From Acinetobacter dispersus (GTDB taxonomy: Bacteria; Pseudomonadota; Gammaproteobacteria; Pseudomonadales; Moraxellaceae), in the NCBI RefSeq assembly GCF_009884975.1, contig NZ_CP041970.1:2604001-2668000 (forward strand): 64,000 nucleotides of DNA, in the 5' to 3' direction. The position numbers and the translations under genes are program-made. The notes below the pieces were generated by a model, which was given only the letters and a program-made list of their open reading frames with translations, was not told the DNA's origin and made no database searches. The number at the start of each line of letters is the position of its first letter. Position 1 is the first letter of the stretch. Shown here piece after piece: positions 35,070 through 43,311 of the stretch.

Positions 35070-35150
35070 CCTACGCCCCCTGTTCAGGGTAACGTAGGCA
35101 TCATTAGCCATTATGGCGGTTTGTGACAGGAGGAATGCCATCTCCTTTGC
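35070..35150 (-). ncRNA. Fluoride riboswitch (crcB RNA motif)
   Basis: On the minus strand GGAGATGGCATTCCTCC is followed by AACCGCC and by GGCTAATGATGCCTACG, the conserved elements of the fluoride aptamer in order. Downstream, CCTACG (complement of 35093-35098) pairs with CGTAGG (35070-35075) around an inner CCCTG/CAGGG hairpin, which could be part of the switch. The aptamer ends about 115 nt before crcB. Fluoride binding should turn on crcB expression. Confidence 0.92.
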
Positions 35151-35234
35151 TCTAAAATAACATATTTTTTGGGCAACTCAACCCATGTTTTGATGCTGAA
35201 TGACGCTGTGTATAAACATCAACTTATCCACAGC

Positions 35235-36092
35235 TTATTCCGATGTTGCTAAAACTTTTTCCCCAACCACATAGAAATCTAATGCAGGTACGACAAAAGC
35301 GAAGGCTTCTGTCTCCTGGTCTAAACCGAATTGTTGCAATAATTTGGGTGCTTGTAATGCACGAACCTGAGCAGCTTGAATCTGTTGAAACTGAAACGGC
35401 ATCTGAATATCCCCTTGCGACATTCGAGTCGGTTGATCGACCCATTCTGTCCATGCATGGTCTTGATCAACTAAGAATTGAACAGCGGCATCCCATGATG
35501 GAAATAGCATTTCCCATGAAGTAGGTAATTGCTTTTGCTTCGTTATCTGCACATCGCTGATCAAGGCATAATCCTTATCAACGCTAATTTCAGTATGGAT
35601 ACTGCCTTGTTGCTCATCAAGTTGATGTTGAAACACCGAAGCATATTGTGCTGGCATCACATCACTGGCAAAACGGCCACCAATCACATATAAGGACTGA
35701 TCGACGATTACCTGTTCAAAAATCACGGTCTTTGGATGCGGCTCATCCAAATAAAAGCGCCAGTTACTTTGTCGAGGTGAAGGCATTAACTGACGTAATT
35801 TTCCCAAGAAACTGAAACCAAAATGATGATGCTGATAAGTCAGAATGGTAAAAATGGTTTTCCCATCTTTTTCCCATAAGAGTACATCTTTCGGATAGCG
35901 CTGACGGACCTGTTCAACATCCACCAGCCACGATAAATACACAATATTGCTGACCTGACTCTGCAAAGGCATAAACGGCAATATGCGCATCATCAAACGG
36001 CGCAGTTGCAATAGGAAACAGCAACTAAAAACGGGAGCGAGAAAGCGCAATAAGCGTTTGGATGGCGGTAATTTAAAGTCATGTCGATTCAT
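35235..36092 (-). CDS. DUF2071 (YqjF-like) family protein
   Basis: The 285-residue protein has a hydrophobic patch near residues 16-45 and then a beta-rich acetoacetate-decarboxylase-like fold: VYLSWLVDVEQVRQRYP, FTILTYQHHHFGFSFLGKL, WRFYLDEP, VDKDYALISDVQ and YVVGEKVL at the end. This resembles the DUF2071/YqjF group; I am fairly but not fully sure. The function is unknown. It lies upstream of the fluoride operon and is transcribed in the same direction. Confidence 0.6.
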   Translation of the reverse strand: MNRHDFKLPPSKRLLRFLAPVFSCCFLLQLRRLMMRILPFMPLQSQVSNIVYLSWLVDVEQVRQRYPKDVLLWEKDGKTIFTILTYQHHHFGFSFLGKLRQLMPSPRQSNWRFYLDEPHPKTVIFEQVIVDQSLYVIGGRFASDVMPAQYASVFQHQLDEQQGSIHTEISVDKDYALISDVQITKQKQLPTSWEMLFPSWDAAVQFLVDQDHAWTEWVDQPTRMSQGDIQMPFQFQQIQAAQVRALQAPKLLQQFGLDQETEAFAFVVPALDFYVVGEKVLATSE

Positions 36093-36230
36093 TATTATTC
36101 AACGCATTCATAAGCATTCTGAGCATAAACCGCCAGCGCTATAACGTCTAGTTCGGATATCTATCGACTTCTATTCTACATTTTCAATGTTATGATGCTG
36201 CCATTGATTCAATAAACATGGAATTTTGAA

Positions 36231-36563
36231 ATGGCTCAAAGCTTATTGGCGCAACTTAAAGATGGCTCGGCAAAATTTGCTGATGTATTGGCATTTATCG
36301 AAGCACGTTATCAACACACTCCAACAGCCTTTCAAAATGGCGCACAGTCAAATGCAGCCACTGAGAACCAAGGCAGTGCCAAAGTACTTAGCTTTGCAAA
36401 AATTGAAGGTTTGAGCCAAGCAGAGACGTTAAATTTATTTGCAGAACATTATGCTTCTGTACTGGCGACCCCTGAGGCGACTGATCACCAGAATATTCGT
36501 CAATTCATGCAACACGGTTGGGATGGCGTGAAGTTTGAAGGTGAAGCTTTAGCTGCAAAATAA
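36231..36563 (+). CDS. HopJ-family protein
   Basis: The 110-residue protein matches the HopJ type III effector family in its layout: LLAQLKDGSAKFADVLAFIE, YQHTPTAFQNG, GSAKVLSFAKIEGLSQAETLNLF (as separate stretches) and NIRQFMQHGWDGVKFEG. The name is historical. No type III secretion genes are visible here, and the protein has no obvious secretion signal, so an effector role in this organism is doubtful. The family is widespread in non-pathogens. It is monocistronic with a terminator two bases after the stop. Confidence 0.82.
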   Translation: MAQSLLAQLKDGSAKFADVLAFIEARYQHTPTAFQNGAQSNAATENQGSAKVLSFAKIEGLSQAETLNLFAEHYASVLATPEATDHQNIRQFMQHGWDGVKFEGEALAAK

Positions 36564-36564
36564 G

Positions 36565-36594
36565 AAAAGGAGGCGCAAAGCCTCCTTTTTTATT
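36565..36594 (+). terminator. Terminator after the HopJ-family gene
   Basis: AGGAGGC and GCCTCCT pair around a GCAAA loop, with A-run before and T-run after; may also serve the convergent flavin reductase gene. Confidence 0.88.
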
Positions 36595-36609
36595 GCTTCT
36601 ATTCGATGG

Positions 36610-37212
36610 CTAGGGTCTTGTCAATTTTCGCAAGTCGGTGGTTAAACTATAAAAATCACCACCCATTTTCCCGACACTGTCCAGTTGCTGTTGATCAATT
36701 ATCTGTCCATCCCAAAGCCGATCATCAACATAAATCGACTTCACATCCAGCAAAGCCACTGTACCACCCGATGGAAGCGTACTGAGTTGCAGAACTTCCC
36801 TTAGCTGGCACTCATAGCGAATAGGTGCATCTTTGACAGATAAAGCTGCAACTGTATGGCTTGGTTCAGCCTCAATATTGGCAAAATCAAATTCACTTTG
36901 CTCTGGTGGCAATAAAGCACAGGATAAATTCATCTTTTCCAGCAATGCTGAATTCACAATATGCACGACACATTCTCGTGTATCGATCAAATTGCGAATG
37001 GTATCTTTATCCTGACCATTTCTTGGATTGACTTGTGAATACCATAAAATGGGTGGATTACAGCTGGCAACATTAAAAAATGAATAAGGTGCAATATTTG
37101 CTACGCCATCTACAGAAAGCGTACTAATCCATGCAATCGGTCGAGGTGAAATCCCACCAACCAATAAGCGGTAGATATCATTTGCTTGTAAATCTGAAGT
37201 CTCAAAAATCAT
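36610..37212 (-). CDS. Flavin reductase family protein
   Basis: The 200-residue protein starts IYRLLVGGISPRPIAWISTL and has GVANIAPYSFFNVASCNPPIL and ECVVHIVNS, the FMN-binding split-barrel pattern of flavin reductase-like proteins (DIM6/NTAB type). It probably binds FMN and NAD(P)H or acts as a flavin reductase; the partner is unknown. The GFA-family gene lies 18 bp upstream in the same direction, suggesting an operon. Confidence 0.88.
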   Translation of the reverse strand: MIFETSDLQANDIYRLLVGGISPRPIAWISTLSVDGVANIAPYSFFNVASCNPPILWYSQVNPRNGQDKDTIRNLIDTRECVVHIVNSALLEKMNLSCALLPPEQSEFDFANIEAEPSHTVAALSVKDAPIRYECQLREVLQLSTLPSGGTVALLDVKSIYVDDRLWDGQIIDQQQLDSVGKMGGDFYSLTTDLRKLTRP

Positions 37213-37230
37213 CGCAAAAATACATCCAGT

Positions 37231-37641
37231 TTAAGGACGTTCAGCGTATTGCGGTAAATCATCTACGATACAATCCCACTCTGCTTTAGACGCAGCAAAA
37301 ATGTGCATGCTTGGCTTTTGCTGTAATGGTGTATCCAGAGTTCCGATTCTTAAACGATAAAGCTCAGGCTGTGCATCCCGTGAACTGACCAGTGGAGAAC
37401 CACATTCGCCACAGAACCAGCGATACACCCCAGATGCAGCAAACTTTTTAACTAGCGCTTCACCCTGTACGATTTTAAACGCTGTGCTGCTAATCGGTGC
37501 ATTGGTTGCATAGGCCGTACCATTGGCTTTTCGGCAACGTTGACAATGGCATTGTATGATCTCACCAATTTCACCATGAATCTCATAATGAATCCCATCA
37601 CATAAACAACTGCCACGATAGACCGATGAAGCTTGAGACAT
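37231..37641 (-). CDS. GFA-family protein (glutathione-dependent formaldehyde-activating type)
   Basis: The start at 37641 (MSQASSVYRGSC) gives 136 residues, with AGGA 9 bases upstream; the frame open to 37662 is less likely. The GFA zinc motif is complete: RGSCLCDGIHY, QCHCQRCRKANGT and WFCGECGSPL. Family members bind zinc; only some act on formaldehyde-glutathione adducts. It precedes the flavin reductase gene. Confidence 0.88.
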   Translation of the reverse strand: MSQASSVYRGSCLCDGIHYEIHGEIGEIIQCHCQRCRKANGTAYATNAPISSTAFKIVQGEALVKKFAASGVYRWFCGECGSPLVSSRDAQPELYRLRIGTLDTPLQQKPSMHIFAASKAEWDCIVDDLPQYAERP

Positions 37642-37758
37642 ATCCCTATTCCTGATGAACATTTACTCAAAACTAGCATTTTTAAATGCTGAATCACAAG
37701 GCAAATCTGCTCAAGAAATATAATGTGATTCAAGGGAAATCACACAGCCCCTTTAACC

Positions 37759-38418
37759 TTAACTGATCAAAGCAGAAAATACCCCAATGATCAAAACGTA
37801 GAACAGAATAGGCAATCCTAAAAACCAAAATTTTGCCCAGCCATTGGTATGAAACACTTGGGTAGCCCCGCGGTAACTCACCCAACATGACAAGAATAAA
37901 AATGGAACTGAAATAAAGCCTAAAATTGTAGATTGATTATAGGCTTCAATATAATTTGGATATAAAAATGTTTGGATCGCAGTTGTAATCACGATCGGCA
38001 AAGCAAAGACAAACGATTGCAGCACATAGACATGTCGGGCAAGTTGTGGATCAGCCTCTTTAGCACCTGAAAACTGTAGTCTTTTCTTATACCACCAGCC
38101 TTGAATCAACCAGCCAAATGCAGCAGAAATAATCCCCATACCCAGCACCCATACCCAGTAACTTGACCAAAAATCCACAGCTGAGCTCATGAAAGAGGTT
38201 CTATTTGTTGTTTCGGCACGTAATAGCTGCTGATCGATTCGGTCCATCACCGTCACCATACCAATTAAGTAAGCAATCACAATAATGCTTTGATGATGAT
38301 AGGTTTTAGATTGTGAAAAGAATTTTTTCGGTTGAAAAAATAAAGTGATCACTTGCTTCGGTTGCAATGGTTTTATTATTACGTTGTCTTGTGTTTCTAC
38401 AATCGGCTCAATATTCAT
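37759..38418 (-). CDS. Yip1-domain integral membrane protein
   Basis: The 219-residue protein has about five hydrophobic segments after a soluble N-terminus: SIIVIAYLIGMVTVM near 44-58, WVWVLGMGIISAAFGWLIQG, VFALPIVITTAIQTFLYP, ILGFISVPFLFLSCWV and LPILFYVLIIGVF. LFFQPKKFF near the N-terminus and the FSYRGATQVF-like WVSYRGATQVFHTNGWAKF stretch fit the Yip1 family. Role unknown. Confidence 0.75.
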   Translation of the reverse strand: MNIEPIVETQDNVIIKPLQPKQVITLFFQPKKFFSQSKTYHHQSIIVIAYLIGMVTVMDRIDQQLLRAETTNRTSFMSSAVDFWSSYWVWVLGMGIISAAFGWLIQGWWYKKRLQFSGAKEADPQLARHVYVLQSFVFALPIVITTAIQTFLYPNYIEAYNQSTILGFISVPFLFLSCWVSYRGATQVFHTNGWAKFWFLGLPILFYVLIIGVFSALIS

Positions 38419-38476
38419 ATACCCTCTTCATCAATTGATTTAGATTATTTTTATTCAATTATTTTAGCTTATTTTA

Positions 38477-39664
38477 TCATTTGATAAATGTATTGACCCC
38501 TTCTGCTGCCGCTCTTCCCGTCGCAAAACAGGCTGTCAGTAAATAGCCACCTGTGGGTGCATCCCAATCCAGCATTTCACCACAGCAAAATACATAAGGG
38601 TTCGATTGCAATTGCAGTTGTGGGGATACAGCAGTTTGCTTCACACCACCGGCACAGCTGATGGCCTCTTCGATTGGACGGAAACCATCCAAAGGAATAC
38701 TCAACTGCTTAATTTGCTGAGCCATTTGCTTGGCATCTGACCATAAGCTTTTTTCGACAATTTCTCGAAGTAAACTAATTTTGACAGTGTCCAAACCTGC
38801 TTTACGCCAGAGATTGGTCAAAGACTGCTTTTTATTGCCCTGTAATTTCTTTCCTAATTGATCAATGCTGATATCAGGCAGTAAATCCAGATGTAATTGT
38901 AAACGCTTTTTTTGGGCAAGCTGTGCTCTGAGATCACGACCCAATTTATAAATCACGCCACTCTCAAAGCCGTAGTGAGTAATGATGATATCGCCATGAG
39001 TTTGCTGTTCGGATTGCACCCATGCATTGACACGCTTCAACGGCTGACCGAAGCACGCCTGCATGAACGGTGACCATGTTTTCAGAACACCAGCATTACT
39101 GGCTTGGAAAGGCTCAATTTCATTTTTTGAGAGCCATGGCTGCCAAGCACCATCACTGCCCAATTGTGACCATGACACCGCCCCACAGGCCAAAATAATG
39201 GCATCATACGTTGCACTAAAGTGCTCTGTTTGGTTCTCAATCGTGAGATGATTATGCGATAAATCCACACAACGATGACGATAATGAAAATGCACACCAT
39301 TAGCCATTAATCGTTTTAACCACGCACGGAGTAAGGGGGCAGCTTTCATTTCAATCGGGAAAACCCGACCAGAGCTACCGATATAAGATTCGATCCCAAG
39401 TCCTTGCATCCAGTTCTGAATCCACTGCGCATCCCATTGCTTAATCCATGGACCCAGCCATTCTGCACGATCATAACGTTGTATAAACGTATCCACAGGC
39501 TCAGCATGTGAAATGTTTAAACCTGTTTTACCCGCCATTAAAAACTTGCGTGCCGCCGAAGGCTTTTGTTCGAACACATCAATTTCATAGTCATATTGGC
39601 TTAGAACTTCAGCAGCCATCAACCCTGCTGGGCCTGCACCAATAATTGCAACACGCTTAGGCAT
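38477..39664 (-). CDS. TIGR03862-type NAD(P)/FAD-dependent flavoprotein
   Basis: The start at 39664 (MPKRVAIIGAGPAGLMAAEVL) gives 395 residues; the frame open to 39712 would lie wholly inside the trmB gene. The N-terminal dinucleotide-binding GxGxxG motif is followed by the HI0933-like pattern KFLMAGKTGLNISHAEP, and near the C-terminus FCCGEMLDWDAPTGGYLLTACF. This matches the TIGR03862/HI0933-like flavoprotein family, with unknown substrate. The start overlaps the trmB stop by 8 bp, indicating translational coupling. Confidence 0.88.
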   Translation of the reverse strand: MPKRVAIIGAGPAGLMAAEVLSQYDYEIDVFEQKPSAARKFLMAGKTGLNISHAEPVDTFIQRYDRAEWLGPWIKQWDAQWIQNWMQGLGIESYIGSSGRVFPIEMKAAPLLRAWLKRLMANGVHFHYRHRCVDLSHNHLTIENQTEHFSATYDAIILACGAVSWSQLGSDGAWQPWLSKNEIEPFQASNAGVLKTWSPFMQACFGQPLKRVNAWVQSEQQTHGDIIITHYGFESGVIYKLGRDLRAQLAQKKRLQLHLDLLPDISIDQLGKKLQGNKKQSLTNLWRKAGLDTVKISLLREIVEKSLWSDAKQMAQQIKQLSIPLDGFRPIEEAISCAGGVKQTAVSPQLQLQSNPYVFCCGEMLDWDAPTGGYLLTACFATGRAAAEGVNTFIK

Positions 39665-40301
39665 CAGCTTGCTCTTGAGCATTTTGACCTTGTAACGGTT
39701 CAAAATCATCAAAGCGGGTTGTATAGCCTTCTGGTTTTCGAATGATTAACTGTTGGCACAATTCACCACGCTCTAAATATTTGATTTCAAAATGTGTTCG
39801 GGCAGAATCTGCTGCAATTTTTTGCTTTTCATGCGGCAGCTTCCACAATTCAATCAATTGTTGTTCTGCTTCATCAATATATTCAGGAATATTACTCGCC
39901 AAAGTAATTGTGCCATTCGGCTGAAGACGAGACAGTAGAAACTCAAAGAACGGCATATTCAGCCAACGCTGCGCAGGATTATGCGGTTCGGGATTCGGAT
40001 AGAGAATAAAAAATTGTTCAACTTGTGCAGGGAATAAGGCATGCACCACCCAAGGAAGTGCATCTGCATGAATCGGATTTAAATATTCACGTGGTTCTAA
40101 TTGATGCTGTTTCTGCATTGCCACAAATTTTTCTTTGGTTCGCTCAATTGCATACAACGTGGTGTGCGGATTTTGCCCAGTAAACAATAAGGCATGTTTA
40201 CCTTTTCCTGCCCCAATCTCAACGCAGATCGGCGTGTTAGGAATGGCTATAAAATCACGGGGGGCTTGCATACGTTGTGCTTGAAATTGACGAATCGACA
40301 T
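39657..40301 (-). CDS. trmB: tRNA (guanine-N7)-methyltransferase
   Basis: TrmB makes m7G46 in tRNA using S-adenosylmethionine. The 214-residue protein has a divergent but recognisable AdoMet motif VEIGAGKGKHALLF and YPNPEPHNPAQRWLNMPFFEF, close to the TrmB consensus PDPW.K..H.KRR but with clear departures: the usual FPDPWPKKRH is YPNPEPHNPAQR here. It may be a TrmB-like homologue with altered substrate use, not the canonical enzyme. It overlaps the flavoprotein gene at its 3' end. Moderately sure. Confidence 0.7.
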   Translation of the reverse strand: MSIRQFQAQRMQAPRDFIAIPNTPICVEIGAGKGKHALLFTGQNPHTTLYAIERTKEKFVAMQKQHQLEPREYLNPIHADALPWVVHALFPAQVEQFFILYPNPEPHNPAQRWLNMPFFEFLLSRLQPNGTITLASNIPEYIDEAEQQLIELWKLPHEKQKIAADSARTHFEIKYLERGELCQQLIIRKPEGYTTRFDDFEPLQGQNAQEQADA

Positions 40302-40392
40302 AATCTCATCAAACTATCTAGAAATCGGCATAAGTCTAACAACTCACCTTACTTTTGCCTAATCTATTTGCTCTATGTTTTAGGAATTTTCT

Positions 40393-40584
40393 ATGTCACG
40401 TACATTCCCCTGCCCGCGTTGCGGTGAAGCCAGCACTTGGGAAGATAATCAATCTCGTCCTTTCTGTTCAGAACGCTGTAAGTTGATTGATCTTGGTGCC
40501 TGGGCCAGTGATGAATATAAACTGCCTACACAAGATGCGCCACAAGCAGACCGCAAACGCAATGAAGATGATTATGAAGACTAA
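40393..40584 (+). CDS. yacG: DNA gyrase inhibitor YacG
   Basis: The 63-residue protein has FPCPRCGEASTW and FCSERCKLIDLGAWASDEY, the CxxC plus CxxxC zinc site and the family tail. YacG binds the C-terminal part of GyrB and blocks DNA binding. Length is normal. Confidence 0.95.
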   Translation: MSRTFPCPRCGEASTWEDNQSRPFCSERCKLIDLGAWASDEYKLPTQDAPQADRKRNEDDYED

Positions 40585-40770
40585 TCATCTTCATTTTTCA
40601 AAAAATAAAATTAAATATTGATCATCTTAGATTTATTTTAATAAAAATTTACATATTTTAGATATGTGATTTACATCACGGTAATTTACTTTTTTATGAC
40701 CCTGTGCAAATCTTAAGCTATACATTGTATTGAATAAAAATAGCAAATAACACGACAACTTATCGCTCAC

Positions 40771-40808
40771 ACTGATCCAGCTTTACTCTAAATTTTATAG
40801 GGATCAGT
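40771..40808. promoter_or_regulatory. 8-bp perfect inverted repeat before the 578-residue gene
   Basis: ACTGATCC (40771-40778) and GGATCAGT (40801-40808) are exact inverse copies spaced by 22 bp, 40 bp before the ATG at 40848. Possible operator or leader hairpin. Confidence 0.4.
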
Positions 40809-40847
40809 TTGTTTAATAAAAATATTTAGACTTACCAGGATGTAATA

Positions 40848-42584
40848 ATGAATCAGTATATTCCCTATCAACTGAAGGTTTTGGTCAACCAAATCGATCC
40901 AAACTTAGATGCCAATTGGCAGACTCATTTACAGGCACTTTTTGTCACATGCTCTCATGAAGACTGCGAAAATATCTGCCAACAGATATTGCAACTCAAA
41001 AAAATCCATTGGAATCGAAAAGAAAATAGCTTCTGCTATTTGGCCAAACATGACATCAATCTACTGGCAGAAAAAATTCAAGATGCACCCATGAAGGTAT
41101 TGGTCAGAACCATTGCAAACTCCTTAGAGAAATTAAAACAATACAATGATATCTATGCAATTTCTGATTATTTAGAGAATATGCTGAGTCAAATCCATCG
41201 GATTAATACCGAAGATGACTTTGATCTACAAGAACAAAAAAAACAGGTGCTAAAAGAATTTATTTATGCTGCAGCACAAATCATCTTGGCAAAAGAACTG
41301 ATCCAATTACCTCGCAATCAACGCAATATCAATACGGACATCATCAAGACTTTTATTAGCGAAGTATTTTTAAAACAACAACTACTCAAATATTCTTTTA
41401 ACATCGTTCGTGCTCATCAACTACGAGAAGAAAAGCCGCATATTCTTAAATATTTTTTATATAAACAGCAGAAATCTAGACAACTGGATATCGTTAGAAC
41501 CTCTAGATATATTTTTGCACTCGCTCCGAGCAAGGAAGGATTAACAAATACATTTTCAATTCGACGCTTTTTACAAGAAGAACAATTTGAAGCCTGCGAA
41601 AACGTTTACTTCAATTCTGCCATTTTAGATTTAGATCAGATTGAAAACGAATCCCATCATGAACAGTTTCAATGGCAAGTAAGCCACATCATTACCATTG
41701 ATAAACAGGTCAACCAATATGTTTCTGATGTGGTCCGCCAAATCGAACTGTATGCCAATAAAACTCTGATTCCATTTTTGATGGAACCTCTCAATCCTCA
41801 GGGCGTGTTTATTGAAAAGTTGGTTGAACAGCGACTGATTGATTTTGAACAAAAGTTATGTCGCCATATTCTTGAACCAATTGCAGATGCCTTAAAACAT
41901 GCTGTTCATCATAGTGATGAATGCAGCTACCTGTATCTGAGTGTCAAACAAACACTGGACGATCTAATTAGCCACTTTATTGAATTTCACTCTCAGCCTT
42001 CAATCATCTTCAATAAACAGGTCAATTTGTTCATCGCCCGACTTAAGTCTTATGCCACCTTATTGCAAAAACGACATGCCGATGTGTTTACTGTATTTTC
42101 GTATGAGGATTGGAAAAAACACCACGCAGAAGCACTGGAACCAACCAATATTCTCAAAGATCTCAGCGCAAGTTCCTTACAAGAATATAAAGATGCCTTT
42201 TCAGAATTAAAGGAAAATCAACGCCAACTCAAACAAAGCGCGTCATTTCTCAGTAAGCTACTGAATAAACCTCAGAAAATTAAAGATAATATTATCAAGT
42301 TAAAAGAAAAAACCACGCAAATCAAAAGACATGCGCATCAGGAAATTATTCGTATTCAACGGCGCTTTCCATCATTGATTGTGTATTTAGAGTTTGAGTC
42401 GCTCATCTCAATCAATCATAAAGAACGCCATTATGCTTTTCCTACAGGCGACAATGGCATTACGCGATTACCGATTTTGATTCAAATCCCAGAAGATAAA
42501 GCGTCTTTTGACTTACAAACAATTTGTAATAGTTTGAATTTTGATGTGAATCTTGCTAATCAAAAATGGCTGGAAACAATTTGA
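40848..42584 (+). CDS. Unrecognised 578-residue protein
   Basis: I do not recognise a family. The protein has no signal peptide and no transmembrane segment. It is predicted largely helical with many Gln, Lys, Asn and Leu. Cys occur mainly in the N-terminal part, for example CSHEDCENICQQI at about 35-47. A basic helical stretch (KEKTTQIKRHAHQEIIRIQ) precedes a short C-terminal beta-type segment, YAFPTGDNGITRLPILIQIP. Composition is richer in AAA, AAT and CAA codons than its neighbours, so it may differ in origin or be a fast-evolving family. It is monocistronic: a 14-bp perfect inverted repeat follows and an 8-bp one precedes it. Confidence 0.75.
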   Translation: MNQYIPYQLKVLVNQIDPNLDANWQTHLQALFVTCSHEDCENICQQILQLKKIHWNRKENSFCYLAKHDINLLAEKIQDAPMKVLVRTIANSLEKLKQYNDIYAISDYLENMLSQIHRINTEDDFDLQEQKKQVLKEFIYAAAQIILAKELIQLPRNQRNINTDIIKTFISEVFLKQQLLKYSFNIVRAHQLREEKPHILKYFLYKQQKSRQLDIVRTSRYIFALAPSKEGLTNTFSIRRFLQEEQFEACENVYFNSAILDLDQIENESHHEQFQWQVSHIITIDKQVNQYVSDVVRQIELYANKTLIPFLMEPLNPQGVFIEKLVEQRLIDFEQKLCRHILEPIADALKHAVHHSDECSYLYLSVKQTLDDLISHFIEFHSQPSIIFNKQVNLFIARLKSYATLLQKRHADVFTVFSYEDWKKHHAEALEPTNILKDLSASSLQEYKDAFSELKENQRQLKQSASFLSKLLNKPQKIKDNIIKLKEKTTQIKRHAHQEIIRIQRRFPSLIVYLEFESLISINHKERHYAFPTGDNGITRLPILIQIPEDKASFDLQTICNSLNFDVNLANQKWLETI

Positions 42585-42590
42585 ACCACA

Positions 42591-42626
42591 AGCTTCTGTA
42601 TAAATTCCAATCTTTATACAGAAGCT
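42591..42626. repeat. 14-bp perfect inverted repeat at convergent gene ends
   Basis: AGCTTCTGTATAAA (42591-42604) and TTTATACAGAAGCT (42613-42626) are exact inverse copies around an 8-nt loop. It sits between the convergent stops at 42584 and 42638. There is no long T-run on either side, so it may terminate transcription only partly, or protect the 3' ends. Confidence 0.6.
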
Positions 42627-42637
42627 GAAATCAAAGA

Positions 42638-43282
42638 TTAACCTGCTTTACTGGCAACAAATGGGTTAAATTGCTTCTCATAGCCAATGGTACTCATTGG
42701 CCCATGTCCTGAAATAAATTGCGTTTCATCTGGCAGGCTAAAGCATTCGCGTTGAATCGAATCTAATAGCTGCTGGTGATTGCCTTTTGGGAAATCTGTA
42801 CGCCCAATCGAACCCTTAAACAGTACATCGCCAGTCCACAACAAGCCATGTTTGGCGTTATAGAACATCACGTGGCCTGGGGTATGTCCTGGCGCAAAAC
42901 GCACTTCAAACTCATCATCACCCAACTTTAATACTTCGCCACCTTCAAGCCATTGATCTACTTTTACAGGTTGCGGGATTGGGAAACCATAACGAGCCGA
43001 GACTTCCTGAATCATATCCAACCAGAACTGGTCTTCTTTGTGCGGGCCAATCACAGGGATCTTCCACGCTTCAGCCAACTCACCGACTGCACCTGCATGA
43101 TCAAGATGTCCATGGGTCAACCATAGTGCTTTCACTTTTAAGCCCAAGCTTTCTACTTCTTTTTTAAGTACCGCAGCATCACCGCCCGCATCAATCAAAA
43201 TCGCTTCTTTGCTTTCACTGTCCCACAAGATTGAGCAGTTTTGGGCAAATGCAGTAACAGGGACAATTTTGACTTGTAGCAT
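42638..43282 (-). CDS. MBL-fold hydrolase, GloB-like
   Basis: The 214-residue protein shows LTHGHLDHAGAVGELAEAW (THxHxDH), PGHTPGHVMFYN, LLWTGDVLFKGSIGRTDFPKG and FISGHGPMSTIGYE, the metal-binding ligands of glyoxalase II-type metallo-hydrolases. It is shorter than canonical GloB (about 250 residues) and lacks the C-terminal glutathione-binding domain, so it is the YcbL-like single-domain type. The likely activity is thioester hydrolysis. Confidence 0.9.
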   Translation of the reverse strand: MLQVKIVPVTAFAQNCSILWDSESKEAILIDAGGDAAVLKKEVESLGLKVKALWLTHGHLDHAGAVGELAEAWKIPVIGPHKEDQFWLDMIQEVSARYGFPIPQPVKVDQWLEGGEVLKLGDDEFEVRFAPGHTPGHVMFYNAKHGLLWTGDVLFKGSIGRTDFPKGNHQQLLDSIQRECFSLPDETQFISGHGPMSTIGYEKQFNPFVASKAG

Positions 43283-43311
43283 AGAAACCTCTGGCGAAAT
43301 AAAGCGTCGAT

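Noticed and set aside
36231..36563. HopJ as a sign of a type III secretion system
   Set aside because: The family name is historical; no secretion genes are nearby and the family occurs in many non-pathogens.
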